Assembly (NCBI GenBank): GCA_024742875.1
Contig: JANSXP010000001.1
Span: 434,001 to 498,000, forward strand
DNA from: Planctomycetaceae bacterium
GTDB lineage: Bacteria > Planctomycetota > Planctomycetia > Planctomycetales > Planctomycetaceae
Direction: 5' to 3'
DNA length: 64,000 nucleotides
Shown here in pieces: positions 1 through 11,000 of this stretch. The notes under the pieces were generated by a model. The model was not told where the DNA came from, made no database searches, and saw only the letters and a program-made list of their open reading frames with translations. Positions within the stretch are counted from its first letter, which is position 1; every line of letters starts with the position of its first letter. The translations under genes and the position numbers were made by a program.

Positions 1-2403
1 CAGGTGGAAGACCCCAAAAAAGCGAAGGGCATGGTCCGTCGTGAGGTGACACGCGTGGTGACGCCCGGCACGCTGACGGATGATCAGTTGCTCGACCCCC
101 GTGAAAGCAATTTCATCGCCAGCGTCGCGCCGGCCAAAGAGACGCTGGGGCTGGCCTGGCTGGAAGTGTCGACGGGGCGATTTCTGGTGGCCGAAATTGA
201 ACCGGCACTACTGCAGGATGAACTGGCCCGTATTCGCCCGGCCGAGTGCATCGTCCCCGATGAAGTGGCGGGTGCCGGTCAGCTGCCCGTGCCGCGCCCC
301 GATCTGGGTGGCCCTGTGCTGACCGGTCGACCGGCGTGGTGCTTTTCCAAAGAGGAGTCCAGGCGGCTGCTGACAGAGCATTTCGGCACAAAAACGCTGG
401 AAGGTTTCGACATCGAAGACGACAGTCCGGCCGTCACGGCGGCCGGTGCTCTGCTGGAGTACATCCGCGATACGCAACGAGCGGCTCTGGGGCACATCGG
501 GCGTCTGGAGAGTTACCGTCGCAGTCGTCACATGACGATCGACGAAGCCACCCGCCGCAGCCTGGAATTGACGCACACGATGCGGGATGGCCAGCGGCAG
601 CAGAGTCTGCTGGGGACCATCGACGAAACCTGCACGCCAATGGGTGCGCGGCTGCTGGCCGACTGGCTGTCCAGCCCGCTGATGAACCTGAAGCAGATTG
701 AAGACCGACTGGATGCCGTGCAGGAACTGGTGTCAGAGTTGTCGTTGCGGGATGACCTGCGGGAAGCGCTCAAGGGGATGTACGACCTGCAGCGGCTGAC
801 ATCGCGGGTGGCCACTGGCCGCTGCACGCCACGGGATCTGACGTGCCTGTCTTCCACGCTGGGCCAGTTGCCGCGGATGAAAGCGCAGCTCACGCAGCGC
901 CGCGCGGCGCGGCTGGTGACACTTGAGCAGCGGATTGATCTGTGTGGCCAGGTGCAGCACGCCATTGCCCAGACAATTGTGGACGAACCGCCTGTGACGG
1001 TGGCGGACGGTGGCGTGATTCGTCCCGGTTTCAGCGAGCAGCTGGATGAGCTGCGGGAACTGGCGCAGGGGGGCAAACAGTGGATTGCTTCCTACCAGGC
1101 CAAAGAGAGCGAACGCACGGGCATCCCGAATCTGAAAATCGGATTCAACAAAGTCTTTGGCTACTACCTGGAGGTCACTGCGGCGCACTGGAGCAAGGTT
1201 CCGGAGGACTACATTCGCAAACAGACCCTCAAGAATCAGGAACGGTACATCACACCGGAACTGAAAGAGTACGAAGACAAGGTGCTGCGTGCCGAAGACC
1301 AGAGCAAGGCGCTGGAGCAGGAGATTTATGCCCAGCTGAGAACCGAGGTGGCTGAGCATGTGACACGACTGCTGAATACGGCCGATGCTCTGGCCGAAGT
1401 CGACGTGTTTGCCGGGCTGGCCTCACTGGCTGCGGCCGCCGGATACTGCCGTCCGGAAGTCACTGAAGAAGCCGTGCTGGATATTCGTGAAGGTCGTCAT
1501 CCCGTTCTGGACCGACTGATGCCTGCCGGGGAGTTTGTTCCCAATGATGTGCGACTGGGGTTGGATGCCTTGACGGTGGATCAGGGTGAACCGTCGACTG
1601 CCTCTGCCGCGGGCCACGAGAACGGCCGCGTGCAGATCATCACGGGGCCCAACATGGCGGGTAAATCGACTTACATCCGACAGGCCGCGCTGCTGACAGT
1701 GATGGCTCAGATGGGCTCGTTCGTGCCGGCCAGCGAAGCGCGTATTGGCATCGCGGATCGCGTGTTTGCCCGGGTGGGGGCCAGCGACGAACTGGGCAAA
1801 GGGCAAAGTACGTTTATGGTCGAGATGACGGAGACCGCTCGCATCCTGAACAGCGCGACCGCACGCAGCGTGGTGATTCTGGATGAGATCGGCCGGGGCA
1901 CCAGCACCTACGACGGCATCAGTCTGGCCTGGAGCATCACCGAGTTTCTGCATGACGAAACCCAGTGTCGGACCATGTTTGCCACTCATTACCACGAACT
2001 GACCGACCTGACGCAGACACTCAGGCACGCCAGCAACTGGCACGTGGCGGTGCAGGAAAATAACGATGACGTGATTTTTCTGCATCGTGTGATCGAAGGG
2101 GCGGCAGGCCGCAGCTACGGCATCCACGTGGCGCGACTGGCGGGCGTGCCACGCAGCGTGACCGAACGCGCGACGAAAATTCTCGAGGCGCTGGAAAATC
2201 AGCACGTCACGGATGAGGGCAAAAGCAGCGTGCCGAAGCGCGAAACCCGGCGACAGCAAAAGCGACAGCTCAGCCTGTTTGAATTCCCCGAAGATCCTCT
2301 GCTGGACGAAATTCGGCAGCTGAATGTGGACGAGATGTCGCCCCGGCAGGCCATGGATGAACTGTATCGCCTGCGACAGGAACTCAGTGAGCGAAAGGCC
2401 TAG
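1..2403 (+). CDS. mutS: DNA mismatch repair protein MutS (5' end outside the window)
   Basis: MutS binds mismatched DNA and uses ATP to recruit MutL. The reading frame is open from base 1, and its first residues ([20 protein letters not shown]) match the segment that follows the mismatch-recognition domain in MutS, so roughly the first 90-100 residues, including the Phe-x-Glu mismatch wedge, lie upstream of the window. Visible parts are the connector, the lever/clamp helices and the C-terminal ABC-type ATPase, with Walker [10 protein letters not shown], the STFMVEMTE segment, Walker [17 protein letters not shown] and the THYHEL switch. The C-terminal tail ([17 protein letters not shown]) is the usual short dimerisation/beta-clamp region. 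All ATPase motifs are intact, so the gene is expected to be functional. Confidence 0.97.
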   Translation, partial: QVEDPKKAKGMVRREVTRVVTPGTLTDDQLLDPRESNFIASVAPAKETLGLAWLEVSTGRFLVAEIEPALLQDELARIRPAECIVPDEVAGAGQLPVPRPDLGGPVLTGRPAWCFSKEESRRLLTEHFGTKTLEGFDIEDDSPAVTAAGALLEYIRDTQRAALGHIGRLESYRRSRHMTIDEATRRSLELTHTMRDGQRQQSLLGTIDETCTPMGARLLADWLSSPLMNLKQIEDRLDAVQELVSELSLRDDLREALKGMYDLQRLTSRVATGRCTPRDLTCLSSTLGQLPRMKAQLTQRRAARLVTLEQRIDLCGQVQHAIAQTIVDEPPVTVADGGVIRPGFSEQLDELRELAQGGKQWIASYQAKESERTGIPNLKIGFNKVFGYYLEVTAAHWSKVPEDYIRKQTLKNQERYITPELKEYEDKVLRAEDQSKALEQEIYAQLRTEVAEHVTRLLNTADALAEVDVFAGLASLAAAAGYCRPEVTEEAVLDIREGRHPVLDRLMPAGEFVPNDVRLGLDALTVDQGEPSTASAAGHENGRVQIITGPNMAGKSTYIRQAALLTVMAQMGSFVPASEARIGIADRVFARVGASDELGKGQSTFMVEMTETARILNSATARSVVILDEIGRGTSTYDGISLAWSITEFLHDETQCRTMFATHYHELTDLTQTLRHASNWHVAVQENNDDVIFLHRVIEGAAGRSYGIHVARLAGVPRSVTERATKILEALENQHVTDEGKSSVPKRETRRQQKRQLSLFEFPEDPLLDEIRQLNVDEMSPRQAMDELYRLRQELSERKA

Positions 2404-2406
2404 GTT

Positions 2407-3318
2407 GTGCACTTTGTGGCGCCGCCGACGGATGTGACCGGGCACAATGATGCCTCACTGAATCCGGACTGTCGGTTCTTCGCAGAGTTTCCCCCGGAGA
2501 TTGGTGCACCGATTTCTGCGGGCAGCAACCTGATGGAAGGTCAGCAGGCCGTCCACCGCACGGGCGTCTTTCAGAACCTCGTTTTCTGCTTCGTCGCCTT
2601 CATGATGCCACTGATCATTTTGCTGGCACTGCTGCAGCTGCCGGCACCTTCTACGATTGGTATTCTGCTGGCGGGCGTGATCGTCGTGGGCTTGCTGTCC
2701 CGTCGGTTTGGGCACGTCAGTCCGACCAATACCTTCGTTGGCCGCGAAGGGGTGGCTGTTGCTCGGTACCAATCAGGGGGCGTCGCATGGGAAACGGTGC
2801 GTTTTGAAGACGTATCGCAGTACGACTGTAACGAGACGATTCACCTGATCGACGGGCAGTATGGGGGATCGACGTTTCACTGTGCCAGGCAGCGAAAAGA
2901 TGGCCAGCCGAAATTCACGATCCATGGCGCCCACTATCTTTCCGAAGACGTGGTGACCGGCCAGGAAGACGTTTATCAGTTCTCAAAAGCGGTCGAGGCG
3001 GTTTGGTACCAGCATGATCACGAGCGTCGCGCAGTGGAGATCCGGCAGTCGGGGGCGACGACATTCACGGTGGGAAAGTTTGGCACAGCCGTCATCAAGC
3101 CGGGAGTGCTGACACTCAACCTGCTGAAAAAGTCGCATCGGCTGACGCGTGAGAATGTTGATTCCGCATCGGCCAGTGGAGGCATCTTCCGTGTGGCCGA
3201 GAAAGGCGCCAGCACGGTGACCAAACGCGGCCGCCACAACTTCGCCCTTCGCTATGTGGAGTCACCGCAGTTGTTTGTTCAGCTCGTGGCGGAAGTGGCC
3301 GATATCCGCCTGACGTAA
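2407..3318 (+). CDS. Hypothetical membrane protein with PH-like C-terminal region
   Basis: Not recognised as a named family. The 303-residue frame starts with GTG three bases after the mutS stop, so co-transcription with mutS is likely. Two hydrophobic segments lie at about residues 57-75 and 83-99 (VFCFVAFMMPLIILLALL and the following stretch), followed by a soluble beta-rich part with alternating V/F/T residues, the layout of small planctomycete membrane proteins carrying a bacterial PH-like domain. The start is uncertain: the 41 residues before ATG 2533 (MEGQQAVH) are low in recognisable features, and neither start has a strong ribosome-binding site. The 3' end is clear. Confidence 0.6.
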   Translation: MHFVAPPTDVTGHNDASLNPDCRFFAEFPPEIGAPISAGSNLMEGQQAVHRTGVFQNLVFCFVAFMMPLIILLALLQLPAPSTIGILLAGVIVVGLLSRRFGHVSPTNTFVGREGVAVARYQSGGVAWETVRFEDVSQYDCNETIHLIDGQYGGSTFHCARQRKDGQPKFTIHGAHYLSEDVVTGQEDVYQFSKAVEAVWYQHDHERRAVEIRQSGATTFTVGKFGTAVIKPGVLTLNLLKKSHRLTRENVDSASASGGIFRVAEKGASTVTKRGRHNFALRYVESPQLFVQLVAEVADIRLT

Positions 3319-3406
3319 ACGAGCGCTCTGTCAGGTGACCGTGCGTGGTTCATCGATATCAGCAAACAAGCGCTGGTGGCCAACGGTTGCCGTTCAGCAA
3401 CGAACG

Positions 3407-4615
3407 TCATTCATAAACGAGTGTGACGGGGACAAAGTGTACGGGCAGAATGTCCTGCGGTGGCCGTGGTTCGTTGTCTTTTTCCGCCACGGGTGTGTTG
3501 TCCTCGGGTGGCTGATCGGCAACCGGCTGATCGTCGGGCCGTGGTTTCTTCACGATTCCGTAAACGGACTTCACCATGTCGACGGGCGTGTCGGACACCC
3601 GGAAGGCCATCGTGCGGCCTACGGCATGACCCACGAGTGCCAGGCTGCCCTGAGCCGCCTGGCCGGCACCGGCATCCAGAAACAAAGTGGCACTGGAACC
3701 CAGACGTGAGCCGAATGCGGGAAACAGGACCAGGTAGGCTTCACGCTCCAGCTTGCGGTTGCCCGTTTGTTTTGTGTAGCGAATGACTTCGCGTGTGGAC
3801 AGGGTGTCAACCCACATAGGACTGCCGGGCACATACATCGAGGAAGCCCACAGACCCGGATAGCGGGATTCGATCGCGTTCTTTGCGTGGGCGCCTTCCC
3901 GCAGGGCGAGACTGGCGCGGTCAGAATACAGGCTGATGGACTGCGTAAACGGATTGTATTCGTCGGCTCCAAACAGCCGCCCAGGGATCAGCGTGTATTT
4001 GGAAACTGCCCACGCGCCCACGGTGTACTTAAACGCCGGATGAATGGCGCGGTTGGTCAGCAGGCGCTTCCACTCACCGACAGGGTCGTACTGATTGACG
4101 CGGACTTTGACGTCGGTCAGTCCGTTGGCGGCCAGATACTGACGCAGCGCACGCTCCACCTCAGGTGACACATCGTGGCTGTCGACTTTGGAATTCCACA
4201 GCAGAATCTTCGAGGGAATGCCCATCACCCAGCCGGTGCCATCCAGCAGGATGTTTTTTTGGCCGCGGACAAAGCCGCCTTCCAGTCCCGAACGGCTGCT
4301 GCGATGGCTCACCCGTCCGCAGCCTTCCACGCCATCCGTGCAGCCGCCGCAAACCTGCTCGCCACAGACGGCCCGTGTTTGGGAAACCGGGGTCGTCGCG
4401 ACTGAAGCGTCCGATTGGCTCTTTGACAGCGACAGCCATGGGGTGGCAGCGTCGGGGCAGGCCTGCAGCAGTGAGGCGGGCCGGCTGACCGTCTGTGTCT
4501 GCAGTGCCTGGGAGGACGGACGGACGTCCGGCTCACACAGCAGACTGGAGGTTGCCGCACAGCCTGGCAGCAGAAACATCAAAACAAAGACAAGAGCAGG
4601 GCGGCAGCGTTCCAT
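3407..4615 (-). CDS. Planctomycete lipoprotein of unknown function
   Basis: The frame stays open to 4867, but ATG at 4615 is chosen because it puts a lipoprotein signal at the N terminus: MERCRPALVFVLMFLLPGC, with lipobox LLPGC and lipidated Cys19. That gives 402 residues. After a Ser/Thr/Cys-rich linker (residues about 20-120, with CGEQVCGGC) comes a conserved-looking domain (about 130-340) rich in Trp, Tyr and Pro, including EYNPFTQSISLYSD and a central REGAHAKNA stretch. The C terminus is Pro/Asp/Glu-rich. The His and acidic residues in the SDRASLALREGAHAKN region could bind a metal, but no enzyme motif is certain. Expected location is the inner or outer membrane surface. It runs codirectionally with the giant surface protein upstream. 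Confidence 0.7.
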   Translation of the reverse strand: MERCRPALVFVLMFLLPGCAATSSLLCEPDVRPSSQALQTQTVSRPASLLQACPDAATPWLSLSKSQSDASVATTPVSQTRAVCGEQVCGGCTDGVEGCGRVSHRSSRSGLEGGFVRGQKNILLDGTGWVMGIPSKILLWNSKVDSHDVSPEVERALRQYLAANGLTDVKVRVNQYDPVGEWKRLLTNRAIHPAFKYTVGAWAVSKYTLIPGRLFGADEYNPFTQSISLYSDRASLALREGAHAKNAIESRYPGLWASSMYVPGSPMWVDTLSTREVIRYTKQTGNRKLEREAYLVLFPAFGSRLGSSATLFLDAGAGQAAQGSLALVGHAVGRTMAFRVSDTPVDMVKSVYGIVKKPRPDDQPVADQPPEDNTPVAEKDNEPRPPQDILPVHFVPVTLVYE

Positions 4616-5047
4616 CGCTCGAATTCCCGAACATCTCAGGTTTATGGATGTGTCACGTTGGCCCGCTGTCACAATCACATGTGAGTCGGCAAAGTGGCGG
4701 CGGACGTGCGTTTGGGGCAAATCCGAGGCGCGGTCCCTGCGCCATGTCGGCCTGTTGCTGACGGACAATCTATCGACCCTGCCGGCGGGAGCGCTGATGC
4801 AGCCGACTCCACGCGTCCAACCTTCTGCTGTGTGCCCAATCGATACGACCGCGCGTGCTGTGACCATTTGCTCCGGCGATGATCGCCGAACGACCTGTCA
4901 GGCGGACGTGATTCGCCAGCGAGCATCGCCCATCGATGGTATTCAACGCGGGGCGTACGATCTGCCGCGCGGTGCTGCAGGCTTTTTTGGGCGACTGGCA
5001 GGGCGTGCAATCGGAAAAACTGCGTCAAACGGACGCTCACTCTGCCA
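4616..5047. other. 432-base intergenic stretch
   Basis: It lies between two minus-strand genes. A 121-residue minus-strand frame crosses it (4675-5040) but has no recognisable motif and an Arg/Pro/Ser-rich composition typical of non-coding GC-rich DNA. The only element supported here is the terminator-like hairpin just after the giant surface-protein gene, listed separately. The remainder presumably holds the promoter of the lipoprotein gene; no clear -35/-10 pair was seen. Confidence 0.5.
5014..5037 (-). terminator. Rho-independent terminator of the giant surface-protein gene
   Basis: Read on the minus strand shortly after the stop at 5048: a GCGTC/GACGC stem (5032-5036 with 5022-5026) around a 5-base loop, followed by AGTTTTT. 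The stem is short, so moderate confidence. Confidence 0.5.
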
Positions 5048-8000
5048 TCAGGCTACGTTAAATTCCACCAGTGTACTCCACGGGCTGAACGCCCCTGTGC
5101 TGCTTAAAGCTCGCACCCAGACCCGGTAAGAGCCGGCCGACAGGGCGGTGCCGTGCGCGTAACGGGGTTCACTGACGGATTGGCGGAAGGCGAGAGTGCC
5201 AGTGTCAACTTGAAAGACAAACAGGTCGTAACTAATGCCGCCATCGACGGCCGTCCAGGTGAAGACGGGCGACAACGAAACGGTCTGTCCATCGCCCGGG
5301 GTGGTGATCGTGGGGCGACCGCCGATGCGGGCCAGTGCCGCCGCCGACCACGGACCCGCTTCGCCGCCGTGGGTGAATCCGCGGACCCACCAGCGGTAGT
5401 CCGTATTGTTTGCCAGTGGCGAGCCGGGAGTGAACGAGGTTGTCGTCAGCCCCGCCTGACGGATCACGCTGCTGCCCTGCTGCAGGTAAATCTCCCAGGT
5501 TGCGGCACCCGAGGGGGACGTCCAGGTAAACTGGGACTGACGGTCAAACGTCGCACCCGGAGTTTGGGGCACGGCGGCAACGCTGAGCGGCTGGGCGGCC
5601 GACCAGCTGCCCGCCCGCCCATTGGCCGTAACACCGCGTACCCATACGCTGTATCGTCCCAGGTTCAGACTGGCCGTTGTGAACGACAAATCTGTTTCAG
5701 TGGTGGAATGGAAGGCTTTCGAGGTGCCGGTTGTCAGGTTGTTGGCCCAGACCTCGTACGTTGCTGCTCCAGGAACCGGTGTCCACGTGACGGTCATCTG
5801 AAACTGAGCGGTCAGCGAAGACACACTGACGGTCGGTGCTGTGGTGATGTCGATGGTCGCCGGCGCGCTCCAGCTGGATACGTCGCCGGAATCAGAACGC
5901 GCGCGGACCCACACGACATGCCGACCAATGCTCAGCGGCTGCTGTGGCGTGAACGACGTTCCACGCACGGTCGTGTCATCGGACGGTGTGGACACGCTGT
6001 TTGAGGGACTGACCCAGATGTCGTAGCTGTCTGCTCCCGCAACAGTGCCCCACGTGATCAGCGGCTGAGGCTCCGGGGTCGACGTGTGACTGTCGGTCAG
6101 TCCAGGCGTTTGCAGCACATCATTGTCTGTGATGTCCACCCGGACCGTTTTGGAGAATGCGTTTGCGAACGCCTGGTCACTGCCGGCGCGGATCTTGAAG
6201 ACCACATTGGTGCGTTCATTGCCGTTCACAAGACCATCATCCACGGCGGACAGCGTGACGACCTGCGGCGTGTCCCAGTTGGCGGCCGTGAAAGTCAGCG
6301 AGGTCTGGTCCGTGACGACTCGATCAGGACGTTCGTTCTGAATGTCGACCGTCACACTGCCGGAAGGCGGCTCACTGAGCGCTACGGCGACGCTGTCCTG
6401 AGTGGAGCCTTCCGTGATGGTCGTGGCATTTCCGGTTGCGGCAATGACAAGCCCCGGACTGCCGACGACTGCCGTCACCAGATTGCTGAGCCGTGGCACG
6501 GGCGTGGTTTCGTAAGCCTGGAAATACAGCGTCTCTCCGCTGAGCGTTTCGGGGATGTCGTACACCGCGATGATGCGATCGTCCACGCACACAAAACCCA
6601 CCATAAAAATCTGCGGATCGGCGATATCCACCGTCACGCCATTGATCGTTCCGGTCCCGGGTACGGTACCCACCACAAACGGAACAAGCGACACGTGTGA
6701 CATGCCGCGAGCGCCAATTTGAAACGGGGCCCCCGGCTGCGGATCAGTTTCCGGTGTCAGTGTCAGCGGCGAGACGGTCAGCGTGTCGGTCGACTGGTTG
6801 TTGTCGGGATTCGAGTCTGTCTGTGACGTGGAGACGGTGGCCGTGTTGCTGACCGTTCCTGAAAATGTGGCCTCGAGCGTGGCCGTCACAATCCACGTGA
6901 TGGCACCGCCGGCGGGCAGGGAGACGGTTTCGGTCAGATTGCCGCTGCCTGCTGTGGTGAATACCGCCCCCGAAGTGCCGGAGGCTGTCCAGGTGGCCGA
7001 CGCGAAGGCGCTCGGCAGCACGTCGGTGACGACAGCGTCAACAGCATCGTCCGGCCCGTTGTTGGTCACACGCACAGAGTAGACGACCTCGCTGCCCATC
7101 GGCGCCGCGTCCGCAGCGGCATCGCTTTCCTTCAACACGGCCAGATCCACGGCGGATGTGGATGTCACAAGATAGCCAAAGTCGATGGTCAGGTTTTGCT
7201 CATCGGAGGTGAGAGTCAGTTCGGTTGTGTGCAGGGTGGCAATCCCGTCGGCGTCGAATGTCGCACTGGCACTGGCCGGAGGCACCACGGTGATCGTGTA
7301 GTTGCCCGCTGCCAGTGCCCCGAATTCATAGCGTCCGTCGGCGTCCGTGTTCGTCGACAGGGTGACATCACTGGTGCCATCACCGTCGATGTCACCGGCC
7401 AGCTGCACGGTGACCCCGGCAATTCCTGATTCCCCCGGATCGCGCAGTCCGTTGCCGTTCGCATCATTCCAGATCACATCGCCGATGCGTCCTGACGGTC
7501 CCGATGGTGGTATGCGGTAGCCAAAATCCTGAGTACGGCTGACAGATCCAGCGGCAAGGGCCAGCACGGACACATTTGGCGTCGCAATACTGTCTGCATC
7601 AAACGTGGGCTGTGTGTCGGCCGGTGGCGTGACGGTGACCGTGTAATCTCCGGAGACCAGTGCCCCAAAGTCGTAAGCGCCGTTCGCATCAGTGGCGGTG
7701 GTGTGCGTGATGTCTGTCACGCCATCGCCGTTGAGATCTCCTGTGAGGACTAGAGCGACGGAGCCAAATCCGGATTCGCTGCCGTCACGAAAGCCGTTGG
7801 CATTCACGTCCTGCCACACCAAATCTCCGATCAGGCCCGTGCCCTGGTAGCCGAAATCGACATCGTCACGGCTGCTGTCGCCTGCACCAAATTCGATGGC
7901 CGCTGTGCTGTCGGTGCCGCCGTCAACATCGAAGGTGGCCACTGCCGCGGCCGGTGGCACGACGGATACGTCATAGCGTCCCGCGGGCAGGCCGGAAAAT

Positions 8001-11000
8001 CGATAGCGGCCGTTCGCATCAGTGAGTGTGGTGTATGTCTCCGGGGTGCCATCGCCGTTGAGATCGGCCGTCAGGATGACGGTGAGTCCCGGCAGTCCCG
8101 CTTCGGTTCCCGCATCCACCACACCATCGCCGTTGTGATCGAACCAGACCCGATCACCCAGCTCCCGCAGGACATAGTCTTCCACTTCGCCGTTTTCCCA
8201 AACGCCGCCCGTCGATCGGAGGCCGCCCATCGCATCGCTGGTGTAGCGAAAGCGGGCCGCCATCTGCCCCCCGGCTGTGGCGGGGACATTGATAGACAGC
8301 ACATGCACACCAGCGGTCAGCGGCAGATCACGGGCGGCGACCGGCGTGCCCAGGGCGGTGCCGTCAATTGTTGTGATTTGCAGTTCGTCCAGTGTGCCGT
8401 CGGCATCAAAGTCGATCCACGCATTCAGAAAACCGGCCGTGCTGGTCGTGACTTGCACAGAGGCGGTGCTGCCGGGAATCAGGGGCGTCAGAAAACGCAC
8501 GCCGTCCTCGTCGGCGCCATCGGCTGAGGCTGTCAGCGATGGCTGTCCGTCGGCTTCATCGTCCACGGTCTGCCCCAGAAAGGTGGGGGACCCGCGCCGG
8601 TGAGACGGGCCACCACTGCCTGTCGTCGTGCGATACACGTCCGGCAGATCGCCATAATCAAACGCGTTGGTGACGGTGGACAGCGTGTAGGACGAACGCC
8701 CCTCGTCATCTTCTGACTGGTCCTGATCGTCATTGCCGGGCACCGAGTCGAAATCGAACTGATCGGCGGCCACCACCTGCGCCTGCGCGGTCACCGTGGA
8801 ATTTCCGAGCGTCCCCACCAGCAGCACCACATCGTCTTCGTCGTCTTCGCTGCGATCGCCGTTGTCGTTGCCCGTCTCTGAGTCAATATCGGGCACTGAC
8901 AGCCCGGACACTTCGGCAGCCGTGATCAGCACGGCATCCGCCAGGCCGCCATCAACGGTGGCCAGATATTGCAGGCTGGCCGATTCGCCAGGACGCAGCG
9001 AGGAGCCCAGTGTCCATGTGGTCACGTTTGTTCCGCTGAGGCTTCCGCTGGTCGTGGTCACACTGCCAGGCAGCAGGGTCAAACCGGAAGGGATGCGATT
9101 GGTGATGATCAGGTCGCTGGCTGTCAGATCCGCCTGAAGACTGTTGGTGACGGTCAGCTGAAAGCGGATGGTATCACCGGACACTGCCTGCTGCTGACTG
9201 GACGTGGTGACGAGTGACACATCGGCAGACGCGGGGCGAAAGCCCAGATCCACAGAGTGATCTGACCAGCCCGCGGCTCCCGTCGTCACCTCGGCAAACA
9301 CCTGATCCACCAGACCATCTTCATTGTCGTCTCTTCCGAGTGCGTCAGAGTCCAGTCGCTCATCCAGAATCTGATATTCAAAGGACCCGGCGGTTGAGCC
9401 CGCGGCGAATTCGAAGATTACAGACTGATCGGAATCCACCCGCGCAAAGCCACCCGTCATGTTGGTGATCACAATACGAACACCGTTCGAGCGCAGACCT
9501 GCTGTGGTCAGCAGATCGAAACGCTGATTGCGGGGTGTGTCAGGAGTCGTATTCTGATCGGTGTCAAACTCCGCCGTGCCGGAAACGGCCTGCCGTGTTC
9601 GTGGCACCAGCACGGGGGACTGATCAGAAAGCGTGGGGACCTGGCCAAACAGTGATCCCCCTGGCTGCAGTTCGGCCGTCACGACCTGCACGCGGTAATC
9701 TGTGAGCGAGCGCAGACCCACGGCGGCACCGCCATCCGTGTAAACCACATTGCTGTCATTGAACGCGTATTCGCCAGCGGAATTCGTGGTGGTCGCGCCC
9801 ACAATGACGGGAACGGCGGGATCGGAAATGTCGATCAGCTGCAGATCAATGCCGGCCAGGGCCGGTTCCCCGGCGTCCTGCACGCCATTGGCGTTCACGT
9901 CCTGCCAGACGCGGTTGCCGATCTCGTGGGAGAGGTTGCCGACGTACTCGAGGTCTCCCAGCCCGTTGTTCTTGCCGAACGTCAGAATATCGGCGGCGTC
10001 TGAGCCGCTGTAGATGTCCAGTTGATCGACCTGCTCCCCCGTCGCATTGTCCAGTGCGATGACGCCGCCCGCCCAGAAAGACTGCGGGTCAATGGCGGTT
10101 GTCACAATGTGGCCAGCGCCGGGCACCTGGACCAGCGCACCCTGCGCGGATTCCGGATGCAGTGTGGCGGCCAGCGGGTCGAACGTCGCTTCGTCCTCTG
10201 CGTAGTATTCGGAGCCGTCGCCCGCCGTGTGTCCGGCTTCCGGCGTCCACGTGCCCCCAGCAGCTTGCCGCAGACGGAGAATGTCTCCTTTGGTATCGTG
10301 AAAAAAACGGTCCGGTCCGCCAATGCCGTCTGAGTCAGCGCCTGTGGGGTCGCCCACCATGTGGCCCACTTCGTCTCCCGTGCGGTCACGAAACCCGAGG
10401 ATCATGTCGCCATTGGTGTCAAATTCGATGTCGGTCAGCCACGGCTGATTGCGGCCGACCGCAAAATAGTCGCCCGCGGCGTCGTAGAATTTGGGCAGGT
10501 CATCCCAGTCGCTGGTCCAGGCCTGCCAGCCGCCTCCGGTGCTGCGGGTCCCCAGAGGGAAATCGACGGCGGCTGTTGTGGAAAACGTCTGTGTGGCCGG
10601 GTTGAACGCGTAGACATAGGCGTTCAGGTCGCTGGTGAAGGTCGTGGATTCTGCCGAATTGACCATGCCCACGTACACCAGTCCGTCGCGGACGGTGAGG
10701 GCAAACGGGCGGATGTTGGCGACCGGGTCCGCGCCCAGTTGCCCGGTCGCAATGCCGCCGTTGGTGGGCGTGACGAGATCATCGCCAAAAATGGCAAAGC
10801 GCTCGATGGTGCGGGAGTCACCTGCGACATAGTCGACCGGATCGTCTCCGCCGCTGCGGATGGGAATCTGCAGCAACTCGCGGGTGGCCAGGTTAATGGT
10901 GTACAGGAAATCGCCGTCGTCGCTGACATCCACATCACCCAGAGCCATCTTCCCGGACGTTCCGAACGCGGGTGCATCGGTGAACCAGTTGCTCGGATCA

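Noticed and set aside
4188-5129. 313-residue plus-strand frame
   Set aside because: Antisense to the lipoprotein gene and the end of the surface protein; no motif.
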